Origin: Pilatotrama ljubarskyi
Taxonomy: Eukaryota; Basidiomycota; Agaricomycetes; Polyporales; Polyporaceae
NCBI GenBank assembly: GCA_022385805.1
Contig: MU277710.1
Span: 66,350 to 130,349, forward strand
Length of the DNA stretch: 64,000 nucleotides
Direction of reading: 5' to 3'
Below are positions 46,936 through 59,327 of the stretch, one piece after another. Numbering within the stretch: the first letter of the stretch is position 1; every line of letters begins with the position of its first letter. Below the pieces are notes generated by a model. It searched no databases. It saw only the letters and a list, made by a program, of their open reading frames with translations, and had not been told where the DNA came from. The position numbers were made by a program, and so were the translations under genes.

Positions 46936-49328
46936 ATGTTTGTTCGACTAAGACGCCATGCACGTCTTATGAAAGGACCGTCGCATCGCGAGAAGTTTGA
47001 TATGCTCTCCCCACAACACCATCCCCCGCTGATAACCTTCCTCGACCTTCTATACTATCGTTCTCAGAACTCGATGTCCGCGTTTACCAGACAACGGTCA
47101 TGGAGAGCTCGTGTTCATGAAATTTCATACTCTTCGCTAGCGTCCCGGAATCCCGACAGCGGACGAGGGGAAACGCGGACGAGAGAGGTGAGGATTCGAC
47201 TTGTCCCAGCGGACGCTTTATTGACCACTAACGAGGGGCTTGGCTCAGTCTACAAAGCGAAGCCATGGTCGCAAGACAGGGCTGCAGTATGGGATGGCCG
47301 CTATCCAGATGAACGTGAGTGCATGATTGCAGCATATTCACGTTGGTGAAGTGACATATTTCAGCAGCGACTGGCTCCCCAACTTTCCCCTCAACGACTT
47401 TGATGACTACGAGCACGGAGCCGGCCTCCGCAGAGACATGGACGTTGTGTGCCACAGCGATGAAAGACAACGACGAAGCGAGAATTCAAGCATGGAAGGA
47501 AGAGATTGACACTGAGCTCGTCTTCGTAAGCTTCTGACTATGGGGCCCAAAAAGGTGAGTTGTAGTGAGCTGACCTAGCGTCTTTTTAGGCAGCCCTTTT
47601 CTCGGCCATCTTAACAGCCTTCGACGTTGAAGTATACAAGGAACTACAGCCTCAGTCCTCTGACGGCTCGGGCCCAAACGTCCCTACGCCTTATGCTGTC
47701 GCCATTAATGCGCTCTGGTTCTCGGCCCTCATCTGTAGTCTTGCGGCCGCCTCCATCAGCATCCTCGTTAGGCAATGGCTCAACCAGTACACCAGCGGCC
47801 TGGCCAGCGTTTCTCCCGACATTGCTCGGGTTCGCCAGTTTCGCAGGGACGGCCTGAAGAAATGGAAGGTCGCTGAAATAATGATGCTCCTCCCCATCCT
47901 CCTTCAAGGCGCCGTCGTTCTCTTCCTTATCGGACTCATACTCTTCTTGGAGCAGTTCAACAAGGAGATTACGAGAGTAGCAAGCGTGTTGGTAGCTATT
48001 CTGCTCTTCTTTATCTTCCTGACCACCGTCCTGCCGACCTTCAAGGACGACTGCTCCTACCAGTCTCCTCAGGCCTGGGGCTTCTTTGTCGTCTTCCAGG
48101 CAGTCAAGAAACCCCTTCGGAGCCTCTGTAGATCCATCTGCGCGTATATGAACGGGCTGGCGGCAGCAAATGTCGAGGGATCTTTCTACCGCCTCCGTGC
48201 CCGATACGCCAGGAAGGTCGTCCAGCAGCTCGCTAGCTTCGCGAACAAGCCGAACACGTACAGTTGGGTGGCCCGTGAGCGAATCCTGGTGGAAGCGTCG
48301 GGCGCTGTCCTCGACCAGCACCTCCTCGTCGAGGCCGATGCGACGTTTTTGGAAGACGAGTTCTTGGACGACGTGGTCCGGCCCTGTCTCAGCGAGATGC
48401 CTCCCGACGCCGCCATTAAGTCTTACTATGACATCATGGCGCACCGTGCCCACCGCATCGAGAACGGGCTGCCCTACTTCGAGACGAGGAACGACAGAGC
48501 GGAATCGGTCGCGATCCTCACCGACCTCACGCTGGACACACTGCAAAAGACGCGCGCGGACCCACCATCGAGGGAGCATGCCATTCGCATCATGCGCATC
48601 CTAGAACCCTTACTCGTTCGCACTCTCCCCTTGACGTATGACCACTTCTGTCGCGTCTTCTTTTCGTTGTCGAACGACCAGGACGAGAAGGTGCGGCACT
48701 ATGCATTCTCGATCTTGTATCAGCACCTATGGAGGAATCTGGTCCTCGCAGACCAACACGCCTCCGCCGGATGCCATGGTGAGCCTGGTGGCGCCTCTCG
48801 CACGCGACATCTCGTTCACCGAGCTGGATGCTGTCTCTAGATCTCGCGGCGCTCGTCAAGTTTATTGCCTGCGCCCGCCAAGATGAAAACCATGGTCCCA
48901 AGCATTTCCTCGACGCCTGCGATTTAGTCATCTGCCTCGCTACACTGCCCACGCTCTCGCTGTCCGACTACCCCGAGATGCACAACGATCTGCAAGGCAC
49001 CCTTCTCCATCTCAATTCGTTCTTCGAGACGCCGCTCTGGCACAAGGAGCCCGCGCTGCTCTATCCGATCGCGCGCATCGCGCTGCACCTCGTAGCCCTT
49101 GAGAAGAGGTACCCATACACGCTGCCGGACGACTTCTTGGATGTGCTCGCGGAGGTGATAGAGCGGGCGCGACAGTTGAACCACAACGGGAATTGGGAGG
49201 ACAAGCTCAAGATCCTCGAACAATCATTCCGTGAGCTGCGGAAGCTCAGACACCCTGAGCCTTCTCACGCTGCCCATGAAGAGGATAGGGGACCGGGTAG
49301 CTCCAGAGCACAGCCGGCGAGCGTATGA
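46936..49328 (+). CDS. DUF6535-family membrane protein (5' end uncertain)
   Basis: Member of a large agaricomycete-specific family of unknown function. Supported exons are (46936)-47314, 47365-47525, 47590-48778 and 48841-49328, in frame throughout. The family core is present: an AETWTLCATAMKDNDEARIQAW segment, WKEEIDTELVFAALFSAILTAF, then NALWFSALICSLAAASISILVRQWLNQY. Two further helices follow (MMLLPILLQGAVVLFLIGLILFL and VASVLVAILLFFIFLTTVL), giving about four membrane spans. A long soluble, helix-rich C-terminal half follows. The last intron (48779-48840, gtgagc to tctag) explains what otherwise looks like two frameshifts. The true start may be within the first exon or in an upstream one; the first roughly 95 residues of the open frame are not family-like. 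Function unknown. Confidence 0.82.
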
Positions 49329-49582
49329 GCAAGGTTAACCGGAGAGCGGACGAGCCTTCAGATTTCAAACCCAGTACACATGTGTGGTCAACGATGCTAT
49401 GTCGGTTGCCTGAGTGCCCCATGTATCGCCAGACAATTACGGTGCGTGTGCAGAAACCGTGTTGGTCAAGTACTACAATACAGTCATCGCTCGTTACCGG
49501 ACTCTATCTCTGTCCGTTTTGTGTATGGTATCCCATTACATGATCCCGCCTCTATCCCACGCCGTGCCCTATGGTAACAAGA

Positions 49583-51415
49583 TTATAGATAGTATCTGAA
49601 GCTCGGATGCCTGCGCAGCACAGTACGTCAGTCGGCAAATGCTCGAGCGCGACATGACCGCAGGCGGGTTACTCACCTATCCCCGAGGTCACCGAGGTCC
49701 TCTCCGAGGAGGTCTAGCGGTTTCGTCCGAGTCACCTTCTCGTTCGTCGCAAGGTCGCGTTTCCTGTTGTCGGCCTTGTAGCTCAACCACAGCGCCGTGC
49801 CGGCGATGATGGCGATGACATAGCAGCCAAGGTTGATCGCGTGGCCTTGCACGTAGCGCGGGGCCCACTCTGCGCGGTAGATCTGACCTGAGACGGTGCC
49901 GCCGATGTTGCCGACGGAGAAGACAAAGCCCATCGCGGCGGCGCGCTTGTTCGGGCCCGCGAGGTTCGCGGTGAGCCATACCCAGCAAATGGACACGGGG
50001 ATGAACCTGATGCATGCACGAGTGAGCAGCCGTCTCGTCGAGCAGAATGGGAGGGCACGTACATGAACATGACGAAGAAGAACATGATATAGCGCACGAC
50101 GAGGTTCTCGACGGCCATGAGCACGATGAGAGCCACAGACGTGACAAGGACGGCGGCGATGTAGTGGTAGAAGAGACGACCGTGCTTATCAGCCGACCAC
50201 CCGGCGAGGAGGACGATGATGAAGCCGAGGCCGTAAGGCGGGCACGCCATTAGCGTCGCCGTCGTCCCCTTGTACCCGAGACCGGTGACGACGGAGGGGA
50301 GCGACAGGATGACGCTGTAAACGGGAATGTAGATGGAGATGTACACCAGTGCCCAGAGGTAAGTGCGCCAGTCAGTGAACGCGGACCGGATCTGCTTCCC
50401 GTTGAAGCCCTCCCTGGCCTTCTGTGCGCGGTCGGCCTCGTTCGTGAGGATGACGATGCGCCTCTCCTCCTCGGTGAGGAACTTGGCCGTCGCGGGGTAG
50501 GCGGACATCACTACGGCGGCGATGAGACCGAAGCCTGCCGTGATGACCCCCTCGACGATAAAGATCCATCTGCGAGGGGGATGAGCTCGCGAGAAATGGA
50601 ACCGCGAACGAAAATACTCACTGCCAACCGGCGATGCCATACGTGCCGTCCAGAGAATGGATAGCGGTGGCGAGCAGACCACCGAAGGCTCCCGTCAGCG
50701 AGACGGTAGAGTAGAGCACGCCGAACCTTCGGCCCAGCACAGAGCGGGGATACCAGCAGCTAACTGTATGCGACCGCTTGAGTTTCGAAGGACCCATAAT
50801 CAAGCGCAGCAAAGGGATCACTTACGCCAGTAGATGATGCCGGGCAGGAAGCCCGCCTCAGCCAACCCGAGGAAGAAGCGGATAGCCAAGAGCCCGGAAG
50901 CGGTCTTGACGGTCGCGAAGAGCGCGCAGATTAATCCCCAGAGGACCTATCGGGAGGGTAAGCCATGTTTCCTTCGCACGGCGTAGATGAGGCTTACTGT
51001 TAGAGCAGGAATGTACCATCTGGGGCTCAGCTTCCGCAGGAGGATGTTGGAGGGCGTCTCGAAGATGACATAGCCGATGAAGAATATTGACAATGCCCAG
51101 TTGTACTGGCCGCTCGTCAGGTTGAGGGACTTTGCGAGACCGAGCACTTTGGCGTTCCCGATATTGGCTCTGCAGATAAGCGGATATGTAAGCTATGAGG
51201 CGTGCGTCGTATTGTGTCGCCGAGAACGCTTACCGGTCAATGTAGGAGGCGAGATAGAGCCATACCGCGATGGGCATGATGTACCAGTCCACTTTACGCC
51301 ATGTCTTCTTGACGAGTTCTGGGTCGAACTGCTCGAGAACGACTTGGGCCTCCTCAGTCGCGTCGGCGGCCGACTTGATCGACGAGGTATACGAGATATC
51401 TCCTTTGGTAGTCAT
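49583..51415 (-). CDS. MFS transporter, anion:cation symporter (Dal5/Tna1-like) type
   Basis: Plasma-membrane carrier of the major facilitator superfamily; the ACS subfamily imports allantoate, nicotinate, pantothenate and other small organic anions with protons. Seven exons: 51415-51234, 51169-50998, 50946-50826, 50763-50622, 50569-50063, 50006-49677 and 49610-49583, together 493 aa. Motifs: KVDWYIMPIAVWLYLASYIDRANIGNAKV (TM1 with the typical DR-NIGNA), QYNWALSIFFIGYVIFETPSNILL, the subfamily signature RFFLGLAEAGFLPGIIYWLSCWYP, and GFVFSVGNIGGTVSGQIYRAEWAPRY near the C-terminus. A long cytosolic loop after TM6 carries the LTEEERRI motif of this subfamily. Substrate not predictable. An ATG 93 bp upstream is also in frame; the chosen start gives an N-terminus of usual length. 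Confidence 0.92.
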
Positions 51416-52531
51416 GGCTTTCGACGCTGCGCGAACTGTGACCTTCGACACAGGCGGGGAGGTTGGGCGCGGGGAGATGGGCGACGCTGAAATCCGACCA
51501 TCACGCATCCCCCGCTATTTGAGAGGCGGAGTCCGGCTCCTCCCCGCTCCTAGCCTCGTCAAATTCGCAAGATTCAGGGATCGACGGCGAGCAGGGTTCA
51601 TGATGCAATATTGCGCATTCATCCTCGCGCGATGTTGCGATCCGCAATTCTGCAGTCACGTGACTCCAAGCCATCAGTGGTGGCGTTGCGTATACTGCTT
51701 ACGCCTCGTTCTGGCGATTCTGTGGCCAGTGCTCAAGCAAAGTGGTGACAGCGTGAGCGCGGGCAATGCTTGCGGGAACAGTGAACAGACATAGAGTAGG
51801 AGATATATCATGTGTGAGCAGCAGCACGCCTCTGCCAATCTGTTCGAGCGCAAGCGCTTGGCAGAAGGTGTCGGTTCCGTAATGTCGATCGATGTAGATT
51901 TGGTCGTGTTCCTGAGAGATTTGCTTCGAATTCGTCTACTCACGAAGATCGCGATCTCGATCGTGTTGAGGGGAGTGCGTCTCAAGGCTTCAATTGCCAC
52001 GCACGAACGCCGGAGACCCAGAACTTGAAGGCAGAATCGAAGGAGTCGAGCCCCGTACTGACGCACCGGACCCTGATTATGGTGTGCTTCCTCCTACGCC
52101 CTGACGAGTCACAAACTGGAAAAGCCATTGGTGAGTTCCAGGGCTGCCTGGCAGGCACACTGAACCTTGCGAGAACCTATGCAGTGCTTTACAATCACGA
52201 TCGGTGCAAAATGAAGCAGAAAAGCGAAGCTCACGTCGTACGTCGACAGGGCAGCAATCTTCGGGGAAGATGGTGCAATGGAGTGGCACCGCTAGGTAAG
52301 TCGGAAGGCATAATTTGAAGGCAGGGCGGTTCAGTACGCGATATACAGTATGTTCCGGTGACATCTGCGCCGCAGGCCCGCGGCAACTGGGAACTCCATG
52401 ACTGTATGTTTGCAGCATATTTGGCTAGTACGCATTGTAAGTCCGTTGCACTTCATCGTGCAGAATCTGCAGATGGCCAACGAGACGGCTATCGCGTAGC
52501 GGGCTTGGTTATAGAAGCAACTCAAAAAGCA
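51416..52531. other. intergenic region upstream of the MFS gene
   Basis: About 1.1 kb without a recognised gene, holding the MFS promoter on the left and the 3' flank of tRNA-Glu on the right. The T5 terminator of the tRNA (AAAAA on the plus strand) lies at 52523-52527. Confidence 0.5.
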
Positions 52532-52603
52532 TTCCGACACGGGGAATCGAACCCCGGGCTATCGCGTGAGAGGCGATAATGTTAGCCACTACACCATATC
52601 GGA
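52532..52603 (-). tRNA. tRNA-Glu (anticodon CTC), copy 1
   Basis: Intronless 72-nt gene on the minus strand. Acceptor TCCGATA pairs with TGTCGGA, anticodon stem ATCGC with GCGAT, loop CTCTCAC giving anticodon CTC, T arm with the canonical GGTTCGATTCC. Discriminator A. A T5 terminator follows. Identical base for base to the copy at 63820-63891. Confidence 0.97.
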
Positions 52604-52735
52604 TTGATGATAGATTCACCTTATAACGGTAAGATCCTAATCGTCTTTGCAACGTCCTGAATCTCCGATCTCACTCCTTGCTCGCTGCTTTGCAAAATCC
52701 AAGTCCCTCTCCTCCATCCGCTCGCCCCCCGCACA

Positions 52736-53365
52736 ATGGTCCGGCTAATCACCCACAACCTGCTCGCGTGCCACGCCAAGGGCTGCACCACGAACAACTT
52801 CCCGCTGCAGTTCCAAGACGTCTCCGTCGAGCTGCGCGAAGCCGAGTTCAACGCGGACTTCCTCCGCGGCTTCCTGCCCCGCCTCGAGTGGGCCGCCCTT
52901 GTGGGGGCTGCGCGCCAGGTGCGTCCTTTCCTTCTGCCCTGTCTGCCTTCGTGTGGTTTACGCGTGAAAATATGGGCTGACTGGACGCCTTTCTCGACGC
53001 GTGCCTTGTTGCGGTGGCGGGTGGTACTTCGAATCTGGGGGGATGGCGTATGCAGCTAGGAGATACCTCCCTGCCCGCGGAGCAGCCGGAGATGGTAGAC
53101 GATGAGTTCCTGCAGAAGCTGCACCACGTCCTGCTCGAGGTGCGTCTTCGTACCATTTCTACGCCGCTGCTTTGATCGCGTATTCAAGAGATTCGTGCGT
53201 TCAGATTCATGTCGAGGAAGGCGCGATGGTGTGTCCGAACTGCAAGCATGTGTATCCCATTTCGAACGGCATCCCAAACATGGTGCGCATTTGCTGCCCG
53301 GGTATGTTCATAGACACAGCTGAAGCCCTATATTCCAGCTACTCGCCGAGCACGAAATCGGCTGA
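52736..53365 (+). CDS. TRM112: Trm112, activator subunit of eRF1/tRNA/rRNA methyltransferases
   Basis: Small zinc-binding partner that activates Mtq2 (eRF1), Trm9 and Trm11 (tRNA) and Bud23 (18S rRNA) methyltransferases. Four exons, 52736-52918, 53056-53139, 53205-53282 and 53339-53365, together 123 aa (human 125 aa). It starts MVRLITHNLLACHAKGC, the invariant N-terminus of the family, with FPLQFQDV next. The C-terminal [31 protein letters not shown] matches the conserved end. Cysteines at CHAKGC and CPNC are the zinc ligands in fungal Trm112. It is convergent with the peroxiredoxin gene. Confidence 0.96.
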
Positions 53366-53910
53366 GACACTGTTCTTACGGCCCTTGGGCCGCTCATCAA
53401 AATTGCTCCCGCGAGCACTTCGTGCACCGGATAATAGCATCCGGAATGCTGCAGGCCGGTACGATCCGCACTTGATGAGAGGTCATGAAGAGGGGTTGAG
53501 CATGATATTACACCGCACCAGCGCGACATCCTCCCCTACACGCTACCGCTCCACCTTTACCGCAGCCTCAACCAAGCTGTAAGTAGTTCACTATTCTACA
53601 AGAAGCATCGGATATCCTACCAGCCATCGCCGAGCACGTCTACTGTCTAGCTCTAAATCTAACAAGTTCCTTCTACTCTCTAAGATCTACGTAAGGGGGG
53701 TCGAGTCGTGAGGGGGAGAAGATAACACGAACGCGCACCGGGGGGTGAACGGCAACTAGATCAGAGGGAGGAGGGGCACGATCTGACAGCGAGACGAACG
53801 AGCGAGACACGGACAGCTCGGCGAAAGATCAGACCCTCCGGGCCGGCCGTCGACTCAGTGCGACAGCTGCTCAGTGAGGGAGGGCATGATCAGAATCATG
53901 TACAGTGTAA
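53366..53910. other. intergenic region between convergent genes
   Basis: 3' flanks of TRM112 (+) and of the peroxiredoxin (-). It includes a purine-rich GGGGGG patch near 53695. No gene seen. Confidence 0.5.
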
Positions 53911-54849
53911 TCAGTCAAGGCGGGGGCGCTTCTTGCTCACGTTGCTGTTCGCCTCGGCGGCGGAGGCGTTGGAGAAGTACTCCAGCGAACCCTTCGGGTC
54001 AGCCTTGATCGTCTTGCTGCCCTCCTGCCAGTTGGCGGGGCAGACCTCGCCGTGCTCGTCCTGAAGAGATGCAAGGTGAGCACGAGGTACGCCCATACAG
54101 GAGGCTGAGATGACATACAGTGAACTGGAAGGCCTTGACGAGACGGATGGTCTCCTCAACGGAGCGGCCGACAGGGAGGTCATTGACGGTGATCTGCCTA
54201 ATTGCGCAAAGCGCTTTCCGTAAGCGACTGTGCCACTCGGGACGCGCAGGGTGCGTACCTGAGGGTACCCTTGGGGTCGATAATGAAGAGGCCACGGAGC
54301 GCGATACCCTCCTCCTCAATGAGGACATTGTAGTCGCGGGAGATCTTCTGATTCTTGTCCGCGATCAAGGGGAGCTTGAGGTCGGGACCGAGACCACCCT
54401 GCTTGCGGGGCTGGCTGGCCCAGGCAAGGTGGGAGAAATGGGAGTCGGTGGAGACGCCTTTGCGTATAGACAGGCGTTAGACACAATTATGCATGTGCAG
54501 ACGAAGGAAACGCACCGAGGACGACGGTGTTGATCGCCTGGAACTGCGGGAGCGCATCGTTGAAGGCGAGGATCTCCGTCGGGCAGACGAACGTGAAGTC
54601 GCTGTGGCACAAACGTGCGCGGTAAGCTCCTGATACCGCGTATGGTCCTCAGAAAACCTACAGAGGGTAGAAGAACAGCACGACCCTGCGCAGTGCATAG
54701 TATAAGCTGGCTGAAACGAGCTTCAGAACGCGGTATGGAGCTACGTACCACTGGCCGAGGTAGTCGGACAAGGAGATGTCCTTGAAGGTGCCGTCAACGA
54801 CAGCAGTGGCCTTGAAGGTGGGGGCGGGCTTCTGGACGATGGCAACCAT
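53911..54849 (-). CDS. typical 2-Cys peroxiredoxin (thioredoxin peroxidase, Tsa1-like)
   Basis: Reduces hydrogen peroxide and organic peroxides using thioredoxin; cytosolic. Six exons, 54849-54749, 54685-54662, 54601-54516, 54457-54259, 54197-54119 and 54060-53911, together 212 aa, slightly longer than the usual 195-200. The peroxidatic cysteine sits in [15 protein letters not shown] and the resolving cysteine in [10 protein letters not shown]. Between them is [23 protein letters not shown] provides the GGLG motif; a YF pair occurs near the C-terminus (SLEYFSNA). GGLG plus YF is the pairing associated with sensitivity to overoxidation. The C-terminus is extended by a basic SKKRPRLD, which resembles a nuclear localisation signal. 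The second exon is only 24 nt. Confidence 0.95.
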
Positions 54850-56712
54850 GGTGTAGCGCAGTCGATGAGCGATGACGAGGAGGATAGGTACGAATGCAAA
54901 GACGACGATGTCTGGGTCCAGTCGCGCCCGCCGCGCCCAATATTTGTAGCCGGCTCTCGCGTTCTTTGTCATTATTTGCGTGCTCACGTGCCTTGCTTAC
55001 GACGTGCGTGCGTGACCGTAGGCGCCCGCCGAGAACGGTTTAGCAGCGCCCGTGGTTTGCAAGCAGCCATCCGTCTGCGGCCTGTCTGCGGCCGAAATTT
55101 CGACAACACGGGACGCGTGCAGCAGCAACGTCGTCACTTCGAGCAATTTCGCCGCGTTGCAGCATACGCGAACGGCCAGAAGAGGCAAGGTCCGTCCAGA
55201 TCTCTGCTCGGAGGACCCCGGATAGCTCAGAGAAACTGATGGAAAGACTCGGTGCTACCGTAACGGCGATAATATTAACAAAGGCTTCGTGGCGGTCTGC
55301 ATGCCATTCATCGCCAAAATTCATTCGGCCAGCCCTCACTCAAGCCCTAAGAGAAAGGGAAGCGGCATTCTCCAGAACCTCACAGCTAGTTAGAAGGCTC
55401 TATCATTGACTTCGAGTCGAAGTCTTCCGCACTGTGGTCTCAGCACCAGTGACTCGGAGTCAAAGAGCATGAGTATGCTACTGCACGTGAGTTGCCTCGC
55501 AGTCTTACACATCCACCCACCACCGCAAAGGTCGTACGACGTGCTTTATGCTTATACGGCAGCCGTCGCCCGCTGCGCTGGAGAATCATCCTTTCCGCTC
55601 ATACAGTATAGGGAACGCGAAGGGACGAGTCAGAGAGCCGAGTCATGCTTTCCTCGGCCAAAGGAAGCTCAAAGCCACTGCAGGCAATTCTACCGCTCCT
55701 TCTTTGACGCTAGCCTGCTCATGACTGGCCGATGGTCACTTTCTTAGCGCAGTTTCTCCTCCTAATTGTGTGTGATTTATCCCATCTACGAGGTGGTCCT
55801 GCTCACAACCCTCGCACATTCCCTCTTGTCCTATGGCTTTTCTATCGTTCTCCAGGGCGCTCACTTTCATTCTCGGGTACTGCGCAGGGGCGCGAGCTTA
55901 TTACTTGCTGAAGAGAGAGGCCGAACGCGTCTTCCCGCCGACACGTGACCGCGTAGACTTTCCATGACCTCGCGCTCTTCCCGCACGTCCCTCCGCGTCC
56001 ACCGGCGAAATAAAACGCAGAAATCATAGCATAGACAGCTGTAGGTCCAGTCAAATAAATTCAAGCGCACAGGAATAGCGCGAACGAGTCAGACATGACC
56101 GCCGTGAGCGGCACCACAGTAAGTACCGGCGTATTACGCAGTCCAACGGGTACCGTCGCAGTCAACTATATTACCGACTCTGTCATGGAGTACGCTTTTC
56201 CAGCACGCTTCCCGCTACTCACCGTCTCTTGCTTCGCCTGGAGCCATCTTCAATCGAAAGGGAACTGGATGCACTAGTACTCGTAAGAGCAACCTTCAAG
56301 CTACGTTCCTGCGTCTCATCCGGGTGTCTCGGGGTCCTTCACCAGCGCCTTCAAGGGCGCCTGATAACGCGATCACAGAAGCATCAGCCGTATAGATTAG
56401 ATTAGATAACAGAGAGTGCGGTACACGAGATTATACTTGGGGACTTCGGCGCAGCAGGCCTCGCGAGGCTCGCGCGTCGTACACGGCGCCCTACCCACAG
56501 CATTTGGGAGAGGCGCCTCGTCTACACTAGCCAGCGGGGAGACGGGAACGAGTGTGAGAGGTAGGGAGAGATGGAGAGCGAAGGAAGTGATGGAGGGAAC
56601 GTCGACAAAAGGAATGTGGTGCGAGTGAGCGGATGGGGTGTAGAAGGATAAAGGGATGACCGGTGACCGCAGGGAGCACGCGGTGTTGCAGCAGTGCGAC
56701 AAGCAAAATCGG
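54850..56712. other. intergenic region, about 1.9 kb
   Basis: Promoter side of the peroxiredoxin gene on the left and 3' flank of the F-box gene on the right. Open frames (for example 54865-55239 and 55406-55747 on plus) overlap others on the minus strand and have no domain. Nothing recognised. Confidence 0.45.
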
Positions 56713-58622
56713 CTATGACTGCGTGTAGCCCACAAATTCGAACGGCGAGAGCCCAAAAGCGCCCTCCTCCGGGCTCCGAGGCAGCACCATCCACTCCGCG
56801 CCCGACAGGAAAAACACGCGGCGCAGGCTCGGGCACGTCTTGCTCCAGAGCGCCAGGTGTGCGCGCTCGTGCACCCGGGGGAACGGCGTGTCCGGCGCGG
56901 CCGAGCGCGCGCTGCGCGGCGGGAATGCGGACGAGAACGACGAGATGGACGTGCGCGCGCCGGCCGAGAGCGGGGGCGACGCCGGTGGCAGGGGGAACTC
57001 AAGCAGTGGCGAAGGCGGGAAGGGCGGGGGCGAGTCGCGCAGGAGGCGCAGCGTCCGCAGCGCGCGGAAACGGCCCAGGACGGACACGATCAACTTGTAC
57101 AGGCTCTGTGGGGGGACAAAGCGCTAGTGTGAGAAGCACGCTCTCACGCGGATAGAGCAGCCGGGGTCGGGGAGCGGGAAGTGTGGGGGAAAGAGCGGAA
57201 ACGCACCTCGTCGTCTATCACCCAGTGCACCTCGAGCGTCTCGACGAAGTCGCCGAGCTCCGCGCCGGCGGACATGACGACGCGCTCGAGCGTGCGCGAG
57301 TCGATCTTGGTCGAGACGGGCTTAATGGTCACCGTGCGGAGCGTCGCGCGCGCAGAGGCGAGCGCAGACATGATCGCGGACGGTCGCAGGCCGTCGTACA
57401 GCGTGTGCTGGATCGGTAGCTTCGCGCTCTCGAGCGGCCGGCCGGGCGCGAGCGCGGCTGCTAGTGCTACAGGACCGTGCACCTGGCGCAGGTTTGGGAG
57501 CAGGGTAGGCGGGAAGGGCGAAGTAGTTGCAGATGCAGAAGCGGAGGCAGTGGAAGACGTCGGAGATGTCGGAGCGGAGGCGTCAGAGTCGTGGGTCGGG
57601 GTATCAGGCGTGTGCGGGGTATAAGGCGCGCTTGGGGGGCACGCATCGGCCGAAACAGGGAGCACGGGGAGCACGAGGCACGGGAGCGACAGTGCAGTGA
57701 GCGCGGGCTGGCGCGCGAGCCAGCAGACGAGCGCATGGAAGTCTTGCGCGGAGATGTTTTTACAGAGGAGCAAGAGGCGTCGCAGGGAGAACGTCGTGTG
57801 ACAGAGCAGGCGGAGGTCGAAGCGCGGAAGTGTGAGCGATTGCAACTGGTCCATATTGTTGAAGGCGATTGCAAAGGTGACCGTCGCGAGCGACGTCGTG
57901 TCATCCGCCGGCGGGAGCGTCCGGCATGCGAAGCTCCGGACGAGCGAGGCGACGTGTCGTCGTGAGGCAAGGGACGCGATGCATTGAGTCGCGCGCTCGT
58001 CGTCCACGTCGCGCAGGTCGAGGTTATCGTACAGCGCTCGCAGCGCCGCTCGCGAGAACGATTTCGAGACCTGTGCGAGCGAGAGAATGTCCGGTCTGCT
58101 GGCGAAGGCGAAGATGGTGGAGAGCAGCTCGGGGGTGATGCGGGTGATGGCAGGAGTGTTTTGTACAGAGCTGCTACTCGCCTGTGCATTTGCAGCTTCC
58201 CGAGCTACCGCCTCTCTCCACCGTGCAGCTTGAGCAGCCGCAGGCATGCTTATGCTGCGTTTCCTCCCATGACGAGACTCGTCGAAATCCTCCCTCTCGC
58301 CCAACTCACTTGCCCGCCGTCCGAGCCCGGTGGGCATGCGGATGTCCAGCGATGGTGCTGGCGATGGCGAACGACTGCGCCAGTGTCCGAAAGGGATGCC
58401 GACATTGCCAACGGGTGCGTGTGCGAGATTTGACGAGCGCGACTTTGTCGAGAGCTTCGCAGTGAGTTTCGTGAGGGGCGAGGAGAGGTTAATGTGCCTG
58501 CGGATGACAGATGGCGGCTTGTCGACAGAGTGGATCGAGCCAGGCCCGCCTGTGGCGGCGGCGAGATTGCCAGAGTCCTGGAGTGGCGTTTGTGCGCGAC
58601 GGCGGCGCGAAAGGAAGGACAT
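56713..58622 (-). CDS. F-box protein
   Basis: Likely substrate-recognition subunit of an SCF ubiquitin ligase. Two exons, 58622-57207 and 57105-56713, join in frame to 602 aa; the intron is 101 bp. After a basic, serine-rich N-terminus (residues 1-150) comes an F-box-like segment, ITPELLSTIFAFASRPDILSLAQVSKSF (about residues 160-190). Leucine-rich-repeat-like segments follow (LQSLTLPRFDLRLLCHTTFSLRRLLLL, LTALSLPCLVLPVLP). A Ser/Thr/Pro spacer interrupts them, and the C-terminal part again has LRR-like pattern (LRTVTIKPVS, LETLEVHWVIDDE) and ends LSPFEFVGYTQS. Agaricomycetes carry hundreds of such F-box/LRR proteins, so orthology and targets are unknown. Confidence 0.82.
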
Positions 58623-59327
58623 GGCGGTCAGAGGCGAGGAGAGAGCGGGGGCAGGGAGGACATGTACGGGCCTCGCGAGAGGGCCTTGCTTTGGGTGTAG
58701 TGGTGGTGGTGCGGGGAGGAAAGAGGGCTCGTCAATGTTCTGCCCACACGCCCCCCGAGAAGCGTCGGCAATACGGTTAGCGTGCTGCCAGCGACTCCCT
58801 CACCCGCACCGACTGTCCCCCGAGTGCGTGAGTTCGACGCCCGATGCCGCGTTCGGAACTTGTGCTCAGGCGGGGCGGCCGTGGTCACGGTGCTCATCAT
58901 CGTTCATGCGCACACCCTTGAACGTCAACGTCATGCCTGGCTGCGCGGACGATGTACAGGCACCCTGCCGCTCTCGCAGTCAGAATGGGTAGGCATCTCC
59001 GTCTAATTTCCCTCCGCGCCGTTACCAACGCAATCTGCATCTGTCTTCCTCGCTGCAGATTCCCAGGCCGCGGGGGAGGACAAAAACTGAGCTCGACGAA
59101 GATGGGTGAGCATTTCGAGATCCGCGCGCGATGGTGATGATCAGACGCACGAGATAAGATTGATGCCGCTCTTAGCCCGATCGCGGGACACGACACAGCT
59201 TGAACAACTTTGAGGCTCTCGGGCTGAAAGTTGTGTGGCTTGTCGAGGAGGACGAGAAGGTAGAGAGACATGAGGTCGAGTGTGCGTCATCAGCAGCTTG
59301 CAAGACACACTCTACCGAGCCTACTTT
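58623..59327. other. intergenic region
   Basis: Promoter side of the F-box gene and 3' flank of the small unidentified gene. No recognisable coding content. Confidence 0.45.

Noticed and set aside
48640..48900. Apparent double frameshift in the DUF6535 gene
   Set aside because: A 62-bp GT-AG intron (48779-48840) joins the two frames exactly (phase 1), so no disruption is needed.
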